DNA of 64,000 bases from DASWIG01 sp965371445 (GTDB lineage Bacteria > Acidobacteriota > Thermoanaerobaculia > Multivoradales > J023), in NCBI GenBank assembly GCA_965371445.1, contig CBDUYN010000003.1, forward strand, positions 1-64,000, given 5' to 3'. The translations under genes were made by a program, and so were the position numbers. Every line of letters begins with the position of its first letter. The first letter of the stretch is position 1. Below the pieces are notes generated by a model that saw only the letters and a program-made list of their open reading frames with translations, ran no database searches and had not been told where the DNA came from. Of this stretch, positions 17,101 to 24,598 are shown piece by piece.

Positions 17101-18183
17101 GCCGTCGGTGCCCAGCCACATCGCCCCTTCGCGGTCCTCGAGGACGACGCTCACCCGGTCGTTGGGCAGGCCGTCGCGCATGGTGATCGAGGTGAGCGCA
17201 GCGTCCTGGAGGCGGACCAAACCGGCGTCGTCGGTGCCGATCCAGAGGTTGCCGTCGCGGTCCTCCCAGAAATCCCAGACGATGTCCGAGGGGAAACCCT
17301 GCCGGCGGCCGTAGAAGACGGGCTCGCCGTCGCCGCTCAGCCGGCCGACGCCGCCGCCGTAGGTGCCGATCCAGAGGTTGCCGTCGCGGTCGGCGAAGAG
17401 CTTGTTGACGTCGAAGGGCAAGCGGCGCTCGACGCGAAAGCCACCGTCCATAAAGCGCGCCAGGTTCCAGTCGTAGGTGGCGACCCAGATCGTGCCGTCT
17501 TCGGTCTCGGCGAGCGCCACGGCGCTGTCGTCCGAGAGGCCGTGGCGGCGCGTGAAGAGGTCGAGCACACCGTCGCGCAGGCGGTTGACGCCGCCGTCGG
17601 TGGCGATCCACAGCGTGCCGTCGCTCGCCACCAGCAGGTCCTGGACGGCGCCCGGGCCGAGGCCGTCGTCGACCGTGTAGCTGGTGAAGCGGCCGTCGCG
17701 AAGCCCCGAGAGCCCGCCGTAGGTGGCCACCCAGAGGGTGCCGTCGTGGCCCGGGGCCATCGTGACGATGCGGTCGTTGCCGAGGCCGTCGCGCTCCGAG
17801 TAGAGCTTCCATTCGCCGTCCGAGAGGTGGGCGAGGCCACCTCCGTCGGTGCCGATCCAGAGGCCTTTCTCCATCCCCTCGGCGAAGGCGAAGGCGGCTT
17901 TCTCCGGCAAAGGGCTGTTCTCGGCGCTGAAGGTCGTGAAACGCACCCCGTCGAAGCGGGAGACGCCCTCGTAGGTGCCGAGCCACAGGTAGCCGTCGGA
18001 GGTCTGGAGGATGCCCCCGACGGTGCTCTGGGGAAGACCTTCCTCCAGGCCCCAGGCGTCGAGCCGGTATTGGTGGAGAGCCTTCGACGGATCGAGGGCT
18101 TGGGCAGGGGCGGCGACCAAGAACGCGACCGCTGCGAACGAAATGAGCTCGCCGCTTCTGCAGTGCCGGTTCCTGCCACCCAC
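14131..18183 (-). CDS. Ligand-sensing hybrid histidine kinase with extracellular propeller and two receivers
   Basis: About 1350 residues from a GTG at 18183, preferred because TAGGAGA lies upstream and a signal sequence follows; an in-frame TTG at 18231 lacks a ribosome site. Order: signal peptide; two-bladed propeller array of Reg_prop repeats (LWIGT/LWVAT motifs, about 35-600); Y_Y_Y domain (about 650-745); one membrane helix (about 758-777); coiled coil; HisKA (SHEIRTPMNGVIGM, histidine near 838); complete HATPase_c; first receiver (LLVVDDN, D in VLDMAMPGMDG); second receiver (ILLTEDN, D in ILMDVQMPEMDG). It resembles hybrid two-component systems that sense polymer breakdown products, but lacks the C-terminal AraC domain. 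Output would go through phosphotransfer. No polysaccharide genes are adjacent, so the ligand is unknown. Confidence 0.9.
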   Translation of the reverse strand: MGGRNRHCRSGELISFAAVAFLVAAPAQALDPSKALHQYRLDAWGLEEGLPQSTVGGILQTSDGYLWLGTYEGVSRFDGVRFTTFSAENSPLPEKAAFAFAEGMEKGLWIGTDGGGLAHLSDGEWKLYSERDGLGNDRIVTMAPGHDGTLWVATYGGLSGLRDGRFTSYTVDDGLGPGAVQDLLVASDGTLWIATDGGVNRLRDGVLDLFTRRHGLSDDSAVALAETEDGTIWVATYDWNLARFMDGGFRVERRLPFDVNKLFADRDGNLWIGTYGGGVGRLSGDGEPVFYGRRQGFPSDIVWDFWEDRDGNLWIGTDDAGLVRLQDAALTSITMRDGLPNDRVSVVLEDREGAMWLGTDGGGVVRLAGGELTTFTTADGLADDFVTSLYEDGQGVLWVGTDSGWSRRQDARFASGEYDSLGLPWAPTPSVFLDDGRGSMWIGTLDLGLLRLVDGGGLTRFTADDGLPDETIRALLYRRESEELWIATDAGLAIHTGVGFRTDGLPGGFIRAFQEDEDGTVWIATRDQGLLRHRNGEVFAFTTADALWSNAIYQLLDDGAGSFWMTANVGVSRVSKSSLEAYAAGTASTLDVQVFDRSDGMRSAECMGGSQPAGWRSRDGRLWFPTTRGVAVLDPSEVVANPRPPDVYVEQVVYDDETLAATPLDARPVRLPPGRGELAFRFTGLSLLKPEKLHFRFRLEGYDKDWIDAGTRRDATYTNLGPGRYSFRVTAANEDGVWNEDGASFDVYIEPRFYQTRLFLAAAALLAVAVAWGLNALRLRHWKKRNEGLEAAISERTAEIVAQRDELERSNAELRGAKEAAETASRAKSDFLANMSHEIRTPMNGVIGMTGLLLNSRLDDEQREFVDTIRTSGDQLLLIINDVLDFSKIEAGHLELERQPFDLRGAVEDAIDVVASMARHKKLELAYRIASETPQTLMGDVTRVRQVLVNLLSNAIKFTEEGEVVVHVDGQLLDGDWTATSRRSPLFYRIHVAVEDTGIGIEEEHHERLFESFSQVDSSTTRRFGGTGLGLAISRRLVEKMGGRIWVESNPGDGSTFHFTVLAEVAPDDGEDDLSGTIPVLFGRRLLVVDDNATNRRILVEQAETWGMAARAAASGPEARKWIQAGDPFDLAVLDMAMPGMDGEMLAREIRRHRDRWQLPLVLLTSLGAAEVDPEIHFAALLTKPVKLSQLYRILVDAFSAAQRRISLPTEDAAAEPPPLGERRPLSILLTEDNAVNQMVARRLLERLGYRADLAANGLEAVEAARRQRYDVILMDVQMPEMDGLEATRRIRAELGKKRPWIIAMTAAVLGKDRERCSEAGMDDFIAKPVSIEDLAAALERTRPHHAQMT

Positions 18184-18241
18184 GGTCCTGTCGTCTCCTA
18201 GAATAAGCCCTGGAAAAGAGTACACGGGCAAGCTCGAGAAG

Positions 18242-18706
18242 TCACCCGAAAAGAAGGCGCGTCAAGCAACGCCCCGGCGCGAAGAGAGGCACCAGGGCGC
18301 CCCGGCGCGAAAGCCAGGCGATCAGGAACCGTTCCGGTCCCAGGCCGAGGCGCCGTCGCCGCCCCCGGCGTTGGACGGCGACGGCCCGTCCCACGACGTC
18401 CTCGAGAGCGGCCGGCTCGTCCAGGCGACCGACGGCGTCGCCGCGGGTCAGCAGACGCGGTCCGCGGCGGCCGACGACTCGATGCACGAGGAGCCACCGC
18501 TCGCCGCGCCGGAGCGCGACGACGTCGCCCAGGCCGACCGGGCGTCCGCCGAGAGGCGCGAGGACGACGACGTCGCCGCTGCGCAGGAACGGCGACATGC
18601 TGGAGCCCGAGAGCCGCAGCTCGACCTCCAGCCCTTCGTCCAGGAGCCGGCGCAGGAGCTCGCCGACGTGCTCCGGGGCCTCGTATCCTTCGCCCGAGGT
18701 GCTCAG
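18242..18706 (-). CDS. S24/S26-type (Sec11-like) serine peptidase, non-AUG start
   Basis: The conserved part reads LRLSGSSMSPFLRSGDVVV, matching the catalytic-serine region of signal-peptidase/LexA-like proteins, followed by GDVVALRRG and LLVHRVVG. The VHRV motif is the histidine form used by ER-type and archaeal signal peptidases rather than the lysine of LepB. The only in-frame ATG (18598) lies inside the active site, so it cannot be the start. No ATG, GTG or TTG occurs before the upstream stop. A CTG at 18706 overlaps the TGA of the preceding SPFH gene by four bases (CTGA), giving 154 residues with a sensible helical lead-in. There is no transmembrane anchor, so it may be a soluble processing enzyme. 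Start uncertain, family call fairly firm. Confidence 0.65.
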   Translation of the reverse strand: MSTSGEGYEAPEHVGELLRRLLDEGLEVELRLSGSSMSPFLRSGDVVVLAPLGGRPVGLGDVVALRRGERWLLVHRVVGRRGPRLLTRGDAVGRLDEPAALEDVVGRAVAVQRRGRRRRLGLGPERFLIAWLSRRGALVPLFAPGRCLTRLLFG

Positions 18707-19566
18707 TCCTTCCCCGGCGTGGCGGCGCGCCCCACCATCATCCCGTCACGGATCTGCGACGCCAGATCGCTGACCGTCGACGGGGAGTGGGGCAGGAGGA
18801 TCGTGTTGGTCCGCGACGTCGCCCCGAGCTCTTTCAACGTGTCGAAGTACTGGGTCATCAAGACGACGTTCATCACGTCCTGGGGCGAGGCGCCGGGGAT
18901 CGACTTCTGGAACTCGTCGACCGACTCGCGCAAACCTTCGATGATCGCGCGGCGCTGGTCGGCGATGCCCTTGCCCGACAGCGCCTTCGCCTCGGCCTCG
19001 GCCTGCGCGGCCTTGACCTTCAGGATCTTCTCCGCCTCGCCTTTCTCCGTCGCCGCGACCCGCATGCGCTGGGCGGCGTTGATCTCGTTCATCGCCTCCT
19101 TGACCTTGGCGTCGGGGTCGATGTCGGTCACCAGCGCCTTGACGATGCCGTAGCCGAAGTCGCTCATCATCCCCTCAAGCTCCTCCTTGACCGCGTCGGC
19201 GATCTCGTCTTTCTTTTCAAAGACGTCGTCGAGGACGATCTTCGGCACCCGCGCCCGCACCACGTCGAAGATGAAGGACCGGATCTGCTTGGTCGGGTCG
19301 TCGAGCTTGTAGAAGGCCTCGAAGACCTTGTCGCGCAGCACGAAGTACTGCACCGAGACCATCACGTGGACGAAGACGTTGTCCTTGGTCTTCGTCTCCA
19401 CCCTGGTGTCGAGCTGCTGCACGCGGAGGTTGACGAAGCCGGCCACGTTCTCGACGACCGGCAACTTGACGTGGAACCCCGCCTCGGCGACGCGGGAGAA
19501 CTTTCCCAGTCTCTGGACGATGGCGGCCGTCTGCTGCTCTACGGTAAACCAGAAGGGTAGGACCAT
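18703..19566 (-). CDS. SPFH/prohibitin-domain protein, HIR-like
   Basis: 287 residues. The ATG at 19566 (protein starting MVLPFWFTVEQQTAAIVQRL) was chosen because AAGGAG lies 6 bases before it; an ATG 18 bases upstream has no ribosome site and its codons contain that Shine-Dalgarno. The whole protein is an SPFH domain followed by a coiled coil rich in alanine and glutamate (AAQAEAEAKALSGKGIADQR), and it most resembles the stomatin/HIR branch (FGKFSRVAEAGFHVKLP). There is no clear N-terminal membrane helix, so attachment may be by a hydrophobic hairpin or acylation. Such proteins form membrane microdomain scaffolds. It overlaps the S24/S26-type peptidase by four bases, suggesting a scaffold-protease pairing like HflKC-FtsH (inference). 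Confidence 0.85.
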   Translation of the reverse strand: MVLPFWFTVEQQTAAIVQRLGKFSRVAEAGFHVKLPVVENVAGFVNLRVQQLDTRVETKTKDNVFVHVMVSVQYFVLRDKVFEAFYKLDDPTKQIRSFIFDVVRARVPKIVLDDVFEKKDEIADAVKEELEGMMSDFGYGIVKALVTDIDPDAKVKEAMNEINAAQRMRVAATEKGEAEKILKVKAAQAEAEAKALSGKGIADQRRAIIEGLRESVDEFQKSIPGASPQDVMNVVLMTQYFDTLKELGATSRTNTILLPHSPSTVSDLASQIRDGMMVGRAATPGKD

Positions 19567-19773
19567 TCGAATCTCCTTTTTCATGCAGGCCCCGGCGGCG
19601 AGCCGGGCTCTGCGGGGGGGGCCTTGTGTCGACTGCTACGGATCATCCCGCGGAGCCATTCGCTCCTCTCGCCGAGATTGAGGCCAGAATATCAGAGAAC
19701 CGCGGGCGGTGCAGGACGTATAGTCTTGGAGAGAGATCCGCCAACTCGTTCCCCGGAAACGGAGGAGGACACC
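19567..19773. promoter_or_regulatory. Divergent spacer between the SPFH gene and the VWA operon
   Basis: 207 bases. On the plus strand GTATAGT (about 19718-19724) is a plausible -10 for the VWA operon, and GGAGGAGG precedes its ATG. No strong -35 was identified. No small gene seen. Confidence 0.35.
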
Positions 19774-21726
19774 ATGACCCGCCAGAGGATCCAGGCCTCG
19801 CTCGCCGCGCTCGCGGCCGCGGCGCTAGCCGCCGGTTCGCTCGCCGCCCAGGAAGAGACCCAGGAGACGGCGTTGCCGGCGGTCTTTCGCGACGCCACCG
19901 AGGTCAGCGTCACGAACGTTGACGTCATCGTGACCGACCGCAGCGGCCGTCCGGTCACGGGGCTTGGCAAGGAGGACTTCGAGCTCCTCTCCGACGGAGT
20001 CCCCATAGAGATCAGCAACTTCTACGCCGTCGAGGGGGGACGGGTGCTGCCGAGCACCGCCGTCGCCGAGGGGGCTCCCGGGGAGGCGGAGAAGGTGCCG
20101 CCGCAGGCCGGGCAACGCCGGCTCCACCTGGCGATCTTCGTCGACAATCCGAACATCACCGCCAATCACCGCGCCCGGATCTTCTCGCGGCTGCGAAAAT
20201 TTCTGCTCGCCAACCGCCGCGACGACGTCCACGTGACGCTCGCCGCGCCGGCGGTGACGGCGGCGGGCCTCGAGATCGTCGCCTCGAGCGACGTGCCGCA
20301 CGAGATCTTCGCCGCCCTCGACGAGCTCGAGGAGCAGTCGGTGGCCGTGAACCGCCTGGAGCTCGAGCGGCGCCAGATCGTCCGTGCTCTCGAGGCGATC
20401 CCGATCGAAGGGGGATTCAGCTACGGCGGGATCAAGGGCTCGGGCCTCGATCCCGTCGAGGAAGACGACTCCGACGAGGCCATGGACACCGCGCAACGGC
20501 TTTACGCCTTCGCCGCCGAGACCCTCCTGCCGCAGATCCGCTCCTACAGCCAGCAGCGTTTCGAGATGGTACGCCGCAGCCTCGCGAGCCTGGAACGTAT
20601 GGTCGACCTGCTCGCCGGGCTGCCGGGGAGAAAGGCCCTCGTCTATGTCAGCGACGGCCTGCCGATGCGCTCCGGCGAGGCGCTTTTCGAGAGCTACGCC
20701 CACCGCGTCCAGGCCATCCGGAGCGTCACCTCCGGTTTCGCGACCGTCTCGTCGGAGAGCGAGGTCGCCCGCTACGACGCGAGCCAGCACTTCTCCTCCC
20801 TGATGGGGCGTTCCAACGCCGCCCGGGTCAGCTTCTACACCCTCGACGCGGCGCCGTCGGCCGCCGTCCAGCGGGGCTCGGCCGAGGCCGGGACGGCCTT
20901 TCACCTCTCCGGCTTCGAAGCCGTCGACGAGGGCAACCGGGAGAGCTCGCTCGCCTTCATGGCCGAGCAGACCGGCGGCCGCGCGGCGCTCGGCAACGCC
21001 GCCCTCGAAGCCGCGCTTGAAGGCATCTTCGACGACTTCGACAACCACTACTCGCTGGGATTCACCGCCGCCGCCGAGGCCGTCGAACGGCCGGACCGCC
21101 GGCCGCCGGATCGCCGGCCGCCGGATCGCCGGCCGCCGGATGGCCGGCCCCCGAAGAGCCTGAAGGTGCGAGTCCGTGGAGAGGGCCTCACGGTACGCCA
21201 TCGGCGCGCGTGGATGCCCCGCACGCACGAGCAACGGATGGCCGAGCACACCCTGGCGGCGCTCTTGAACGAAGAGCACAAGAACCCCCTTGACGTCGCT
21301 TTGGCGGCCGGCGAGCCGGCGGCCGGCGGTTCGCCGCCCGGCGACAAGGGAACCGTCGTCGTGCCGTTTCTCGTCGAGGTGCCCCTGGGGCGCCTGGTGC
21401 TCCTGCCGGAGAAAAGTGAGCACCACGCCCGGGTGTCGCTCTACGTGGCGGCGCGCGACGAGAGAGGCCGCATGTCCGAGGTCGCTCGACATCTTTGCCC
21501 GATCAAGATCCCCAACTCCGAGATGCTCGTGGCGCTCGGACGGTCGATGGTCTGCGGTGTCCGGTTGACGCTCAGGACCGGACGCCAGACGGTGGCGGTG
21601 GCGGTCCACGACGAGCTCGCGGACATCGTCGCCACCACAAGCCTCAAGGTCGACGTCCAGGAGCCGCCGGCGGCTGCCCCGAAAAGGGAGGCGGATCCGG
21701 AGCCGGGGAGCGGGTCTCGGCGTTGA
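19774..21726 (+). CDS. Secreted VWFA-related Acidobacterial-domain protein
   Basis: 650 residues from the ATG at 19774 (GGAGGAGG, good spacing). Signal peptide to about SLAAQE. The segment VTNVDVIVTDRSGRPVTGL then EDFELLSDG is the hallmark opening of VWFA-related Acidobacterial domains. A VWA-like domain follows, but the metal-binding DxSxS is replaced by DNPNI, so the MIDAS site is probably not functional here. A proline/arginine low-complexity stretch (PDRRP repeats) separates it from a C-terminal beta domain. First gene of a tightly coupled operon: its TGA overlaps the TTG of the next gene. These proteins are common in the phylum but without established function; a role in envelope assembly or adhesion is a guess. 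Confidence 0.85.
   Translation: MTRQRIQASLAALAAAALAAGSLAAQEETQETALPAVFRDATEVSVTNVDVIVTDRSGRPVTGLGKEDFELLSDGVPIEISNFYAVEGGRVLPSTAVAEGAPGEAEKVPPQAGQRRLHLAIFVDNPNITANHRARIFSRLRKFLLANRRDDVHVTLAAPAVTAAGLEIVASSDVPHEIFAALDELEEQSVAVNRLELERRQIVRALEAIPIEGGFSYGGIKGSGLDPVEEDDSDEAMDTAQRLYAFAAETLLPQIRSYSQQRFEMVRRSLASLERMVDLLAGLPGRKALVYVSDGLPMRSGEALFESYAHRVQAIRSVTSGFATVSSESEVARYDASQHFSSLMGRSNAARVSFYTLDAAPSAAVQRGSAEAGTAFHLSGFEAVDEGNRESSLAFMAEQTGGRAALGNAALEAALEGIFDDFDNHYSLGFTAAAEAVERPDRRPPDRRPPDRRPPDGRPPKSLKVRVRGEGLTVRHRRAWMPRTHEQRMAEHTLAALLNEEHKNPLDVALAAGEPAAGGSPPGDKGTVVVPFLVEVPLGRLVLLPEKSEHHARVSLYVAARDERGRMSEVARHLCPIKIPNSEMLVALGRSMVCGVRLTLRTGRQTVAVAVHDELADIVATTSLKVDVQEPPAAAPKREADPEPGSGSRR
21091..21150 (+). 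repeat. 15-bp coding tandem repeat, four copies
   Basis: Four consecutive units of CCGGATCGCCGGCCG (first and last slightly altered) encode the PDRRP repeats of the VWFA-related protein. The unit is a multiple of three, so copy-number change would not shift the frame. It marks a flexible basic linker and a likely slippage hotspot. Confidence 0.9.
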
Positions 21727-23390
21727 GCACGGCGGCCCTACTCCTCGCCCTCCTGCCGCTCGCCGCGCCTCTCGGCGACGGCGTCGTCGAGGCCCGGCAG
21801 CTCGGTGGCCTGGAGACGCGCGCGGCGGCCCTGATGTTGAGCGGGCAAAACGGCGGCGACCTGCCACTCGACGTCCTCGCGGTGCCCGTCGGCGAGGCCG
21901 CGGAAGGGGTACGCCTGGCTCTCGTCCTCGACGTCGGTGGTATCGACAAGGACGGCGACGAGGACGAGGAGCCGCGGCTCTACGAGGTCTACGTGTACGT
22001 CCTCGAAGCCGGCGACCGGGTGAGCGCCTTCCTGACCCAGGGGTTCCTGCTGAGCGCGGCCGAGCAAGGCGGACGGCGCGTCAAGTTCTTCGGCGAGCTG
22101 GAGCTCGCGGCGGGCGAGTACTCGCTGCGGCTTTTCGTGCGGCGGCGCGGCGACGAGCGCTTCGCCCTGCGCACGATGCCGCTCACGGTCCACCCCTTCG
22201 CCTCTCCGGAAGCGCCGCCGCGGCCGCCCCTGGAGGTCCTTTCGGCCGAGGAATGGGTCGTGGTCCGAGCCGAGACGGCCGGCGGCGGCGAGCTCCCGTT
22301 TCTCGTCGACGGACAGCCGGCGGCTCCTGAAGTGCCGCGTCCGGCCGAAGCCGAATCGCCCGAGGTCGCGATGCCGGCCGTGGTGCCTGGTCCCGGCCGC
22401 CGGCTGCGGCAGTCTTATACCGCGGCGCTGCGGCGGCTGGCCGGCGGTGACGACATGGGCCGGAGCGAGCTCGTAGCTGTCGAGCGCGCCGCTCTGGACG
22501 AAGGGGTCTCCCGCCGTCAGATGGCCGTACGCCGCACGCTCCGCGAGCTGATCGAGGACCTGGCGAGCCTCGACCGCGAGAGCCTCGTCCCCCTGGTCGC
22601 GCTTTACGAGGGGCTTTACCGCGAGCACCACGAACGCTCCGACTTCCTGCTCGCGACCCACGCCCGCGAGATGCTGGTCGAAACCGTCAAGATCTACGCC
22701 GTAGGCGACGCCTCGGGAGAGGCCGGGCGCCTCGCGGCCTGCGCCATGGTGAGCCTCGGCGGCTATCTCCTCGACGTCGGCTCGACCGCCGTGGCCCAAG
22801 CCCCCGTCGAGGAAGCCCTCAAGTACGACGCCGACCAGGTGGCGGCGCTCGGCCTCCTGGCTTATCTCTACGAGTACCGCGGCAGCTACAAGGAGGCGGC
22901 CGACCTCCTGCGACGGCTCGTGGAGATCGACCCCGGCGACGGTGAGGCCAGGCTGCGACTGGCGATCAACCTGGTGCGACTGGGCGAGAGCGAGGCCGGA
23001 GCGCTCCTCGCTGAGAGCCTCGGCGCCGAAGAGCCCTGGGTGGCGATACTCGCCCACCAGGAGCTCGCCCGGATGCATATGGCCCAGGGTCGCGCGACGC
23101 AGGCGGTGGCGCTTCTTGAAGAGGCCCGTGAAAGATGGCCGGAGTCTCAGCGGCTCCATCTCCAGCTGGCGGCGGCGCTCGACCGCAGCGGCCGGCCCGC
23201 GGTCGCCGCCAGGGTCCTGGCGGAGCTCGATCCCGGCCGCGGGCGCGAGGCGCCGACGCCGCGGTTGCGCTACAGCCGCTGGCCGACAGGACCGACGCAG
23301 GAGACGCGCCGCGTCCTCGCCGCGGCGGCCGTGCAGCGGCGGGCCGCGCTGGCCGTCGCGCTCGACAAGCTCCTGGAGAGAGGACTATGA
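21723..23390 (+). CDS. Secreted TPR-containing protein of the VWA operon
   Basis: 555 residues beginning at TTG 21723, which overlaps the previous stop (TTGA); this places a signal peptide (STAALLLALLPLAAPLGDG) exactly at the N-terminus. The N-terminal third is beta-rich (LMLSGQNGGDLPLDVLAVPV; VYVYVLEAGDRVSAFLTQGF). The C-terminal half has TPR-like helical repeats (YEYRGSYKEAADLLRRLVEI; HQELARMHMAQGRATQAVAL). It overlaps the next gene by four bases (ATGA), so the three proteins are translationally coupled and likely act together. Its TPRs could scaffold the two VWA proteins outside the cytoplasmic membrane (inference). No enzymatic motif seen. Confidence 0.75.
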   Translation: MSTAALLLALLPLAAPLGDGVVEARQLGGLETRAAALMLSGQNGGDLPLDVLAVPVGEAAEGVRLALVLDVGGIDKDGDEDEEPRLYEVYVYVLEAGDRVSAFLTQGFLLSAAEQGGRRVKFFGELELAAGEYSLRLFVRRRGDERFALRTMPLTVHPFASPEAPPRPPLEVLSAEEWVVVRAETAGGGELPFLVDGQPAAPEVPRPAEAESPEVAMPAVVPGPGRRLRQSYTAALRRLAGGDDMGRSELVAVERAALDEGVSRRQMAVRRTLRELIEDLASLDRESLVPLVALYEGLYREHHERSDFLLATHAREMLVETVKIYAVGDASGEAGRLAACAMVSLGGYLLDVGSTAVAQAPVEEALKYDADQVAALGLLAYLYEYRGSYKEAADLLRRLVEIDPGDGEARLRLAINLVRLGESEAGALLAESLGAEEPWVAILAHQELARMHMAQGRATQAVALLEEARERWPESQRLHLQLAAALDRSGRPAVAARVLAELDPGRGREAPTPRLRYSRWPTGPTQETRRVLAAAAVQRRAALAVALDKLLERGL

Positions 23391-24556
23391 AGGCCACCCT
23401 CCTCCTCTCCCTGCTCCTCGCTCCGGCACTTCTCGCCCAGGAGCAGATCAGCGTAACCCTCGACAGCCCCGACCCTTTCCGTGCGATCTGGGGCGAGGTC
23501 GTGGTGGAGGCGGTCGTCCGTTCGCCCGAGGAGATCGTGCGCGTCGCTTTCTACGTCGACGGCATCGTGGTGGGGGAGCTTGAGGCACCTCCCTACAGGC
23601 TGCGGGTGGCGATCGGCGACGACGTCGGCGCCCACCGCTTCGAGGTCGTCGCCTACGGCGCCTCCGGGGCCACCGGCAGCGCCGCGCTCACCACGCCCCC
23701 GCTAAGAGTCGACGAGGAGCTACGGGTCAGCCTCCAGCAGCTCTACGTCACAGTCACCGACCGTTCCGGAGCCCGGGTCCTCGACCTCGGGGTCGAGGAC
23801 TTCGACGTCCTCGACGGGAGGAACCGTCAGGAGGTCGTCACCTTCGCCCGCGGCGACATCCCCTTCACCGCCATGGTGCTCGTTGACGCGTCGATCTCGA
23901 TGGCAGGCGAGAAGCTCCGCTCGGCGCTCCTGGGAGCGAAGGCCTTCTTCGCAGGCATGCGCGCGCTCGACGAGGGACGCCTCCTGGTCTTCTCCGACCG
24001 CATCCTCCACACGACGCCCTTCACCACGTTTCCCGAGGTCCTAAGCGCCGGCCTAGGCAACGTCCGGACACGGGGCGGGACGGCCTTGAACGACCACCTC
24101 TATCTCGCCCTGAAAGAGCTCGAAGAGCGGCAGGGGCGCCGGGTCGTCCTGTTGCTCTCCGACGGCGTCGACTCGCACAGCGTCCTCGAGACGGCCGACG
24201 TCCTGCGTGTGGCGCGGCGTTCCCAGGCCCTCGTCTACTGGCTGCGCCTCCCCTACGGCCGGGGCGAGCTGGCGCCGGACCTCTCGACACCCTGGCGCGA
24301 CGTGCGCGGCTACCGGCGGGAGCGCGAGATCTTGGAACGTACGGTCGCTGAAAGCGGCGGCCGGATCCGGATCCTGTCCTCGATCGAGGAGATCTCACCG
24401 GCCTTTACGGGCATCCTGGAGGAGCTGCGCGACCAGTACGTGCTCGGTTACTACCCCTCCGTCGCCCGCCACGACAAGAGCTGGCGGCAGGTCCGCGTAC
24501 GCCTGCGCCGTCCCCGGCTCGGGATTCGTTGCCGCGAGGGCTACTTTGACTACTGA
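23387..24556 (+). CDS. Secreted VWA-domain protein with intact MIDAS
   Basis: 389 residues from the ATG at 23387, inside an ATGA overlap with the preceding gene and behind GAGAGGA. Short signal peptide (cleavage after LLAQ). An Ig-like beta domain (about 20-110) precedes LQQLYVTVTDRSGARVLDL and EDFDVLDGRNRQEV, the VWFA-related Acidobacterial opening. The VWA domain then has DASIS (DxSxS), a conserved threonine (RGGTALNDHLY) and LLLSDGVDS, so the metal site looks complete, unlike that of the first operon gene. It ends QYVLGYYPS, then RPRLGIRCREGYFDY, the C-terminal pattern common in the family. Third and last gene of the coupled operon. Confidence 0.85.
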   Translation: MKATLLLSLLLAPALLAQEQISVTLDSPDPFRAIWGEVVVEAVVRSPEEIVRVAFYVDGIVVGELEAPPYRLRVAIGDDVGAHRFEVVAYGASGATGSAALTTPPLRVDEELRVSLQQLYVTVTDRSGARVLDLGVEDFDVLDGRNRQEVVTFARGDIPFTAMVLVDASISMAGEKLRSALLGAKAFFAGMRALDEGRLLVFSDRILHTTPFTTFPEVLSAGLGNVRTRGGTALNDHLYLALKELEERQGRRVVLLLSDGVDSHSVLETADVLRVARRSQALVYWLRLPYGRGELAPDLSTPWRDVRGYRREREILERTVAESGGRIRILSSIEEISPAFTGILEELRDQYVLGYYPSVARHDKSWRQVRVRLRRPRLGIRCREGYFDY

Positions 24557-24598
24557 GTCTGGTATCCTGGGGACCCACGGCGCGGAGACGGGGAAGTT

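Noticed and set aside
18229..18231. TTG at 18231 as the hybrid-kinase start.
   Set aside because: There is no ribosome site before it, and it would add a non-signal-like segment before the signal peptide; GTG 18183 behind TAGGAGA fits better.
21091..21150. Short tandem repeat as an origin iteron or integration site.
   Set aside because: It lies inside a coding region, keeps frame, and has no DnaA-box or integrase context. It is a coding microsatellite.
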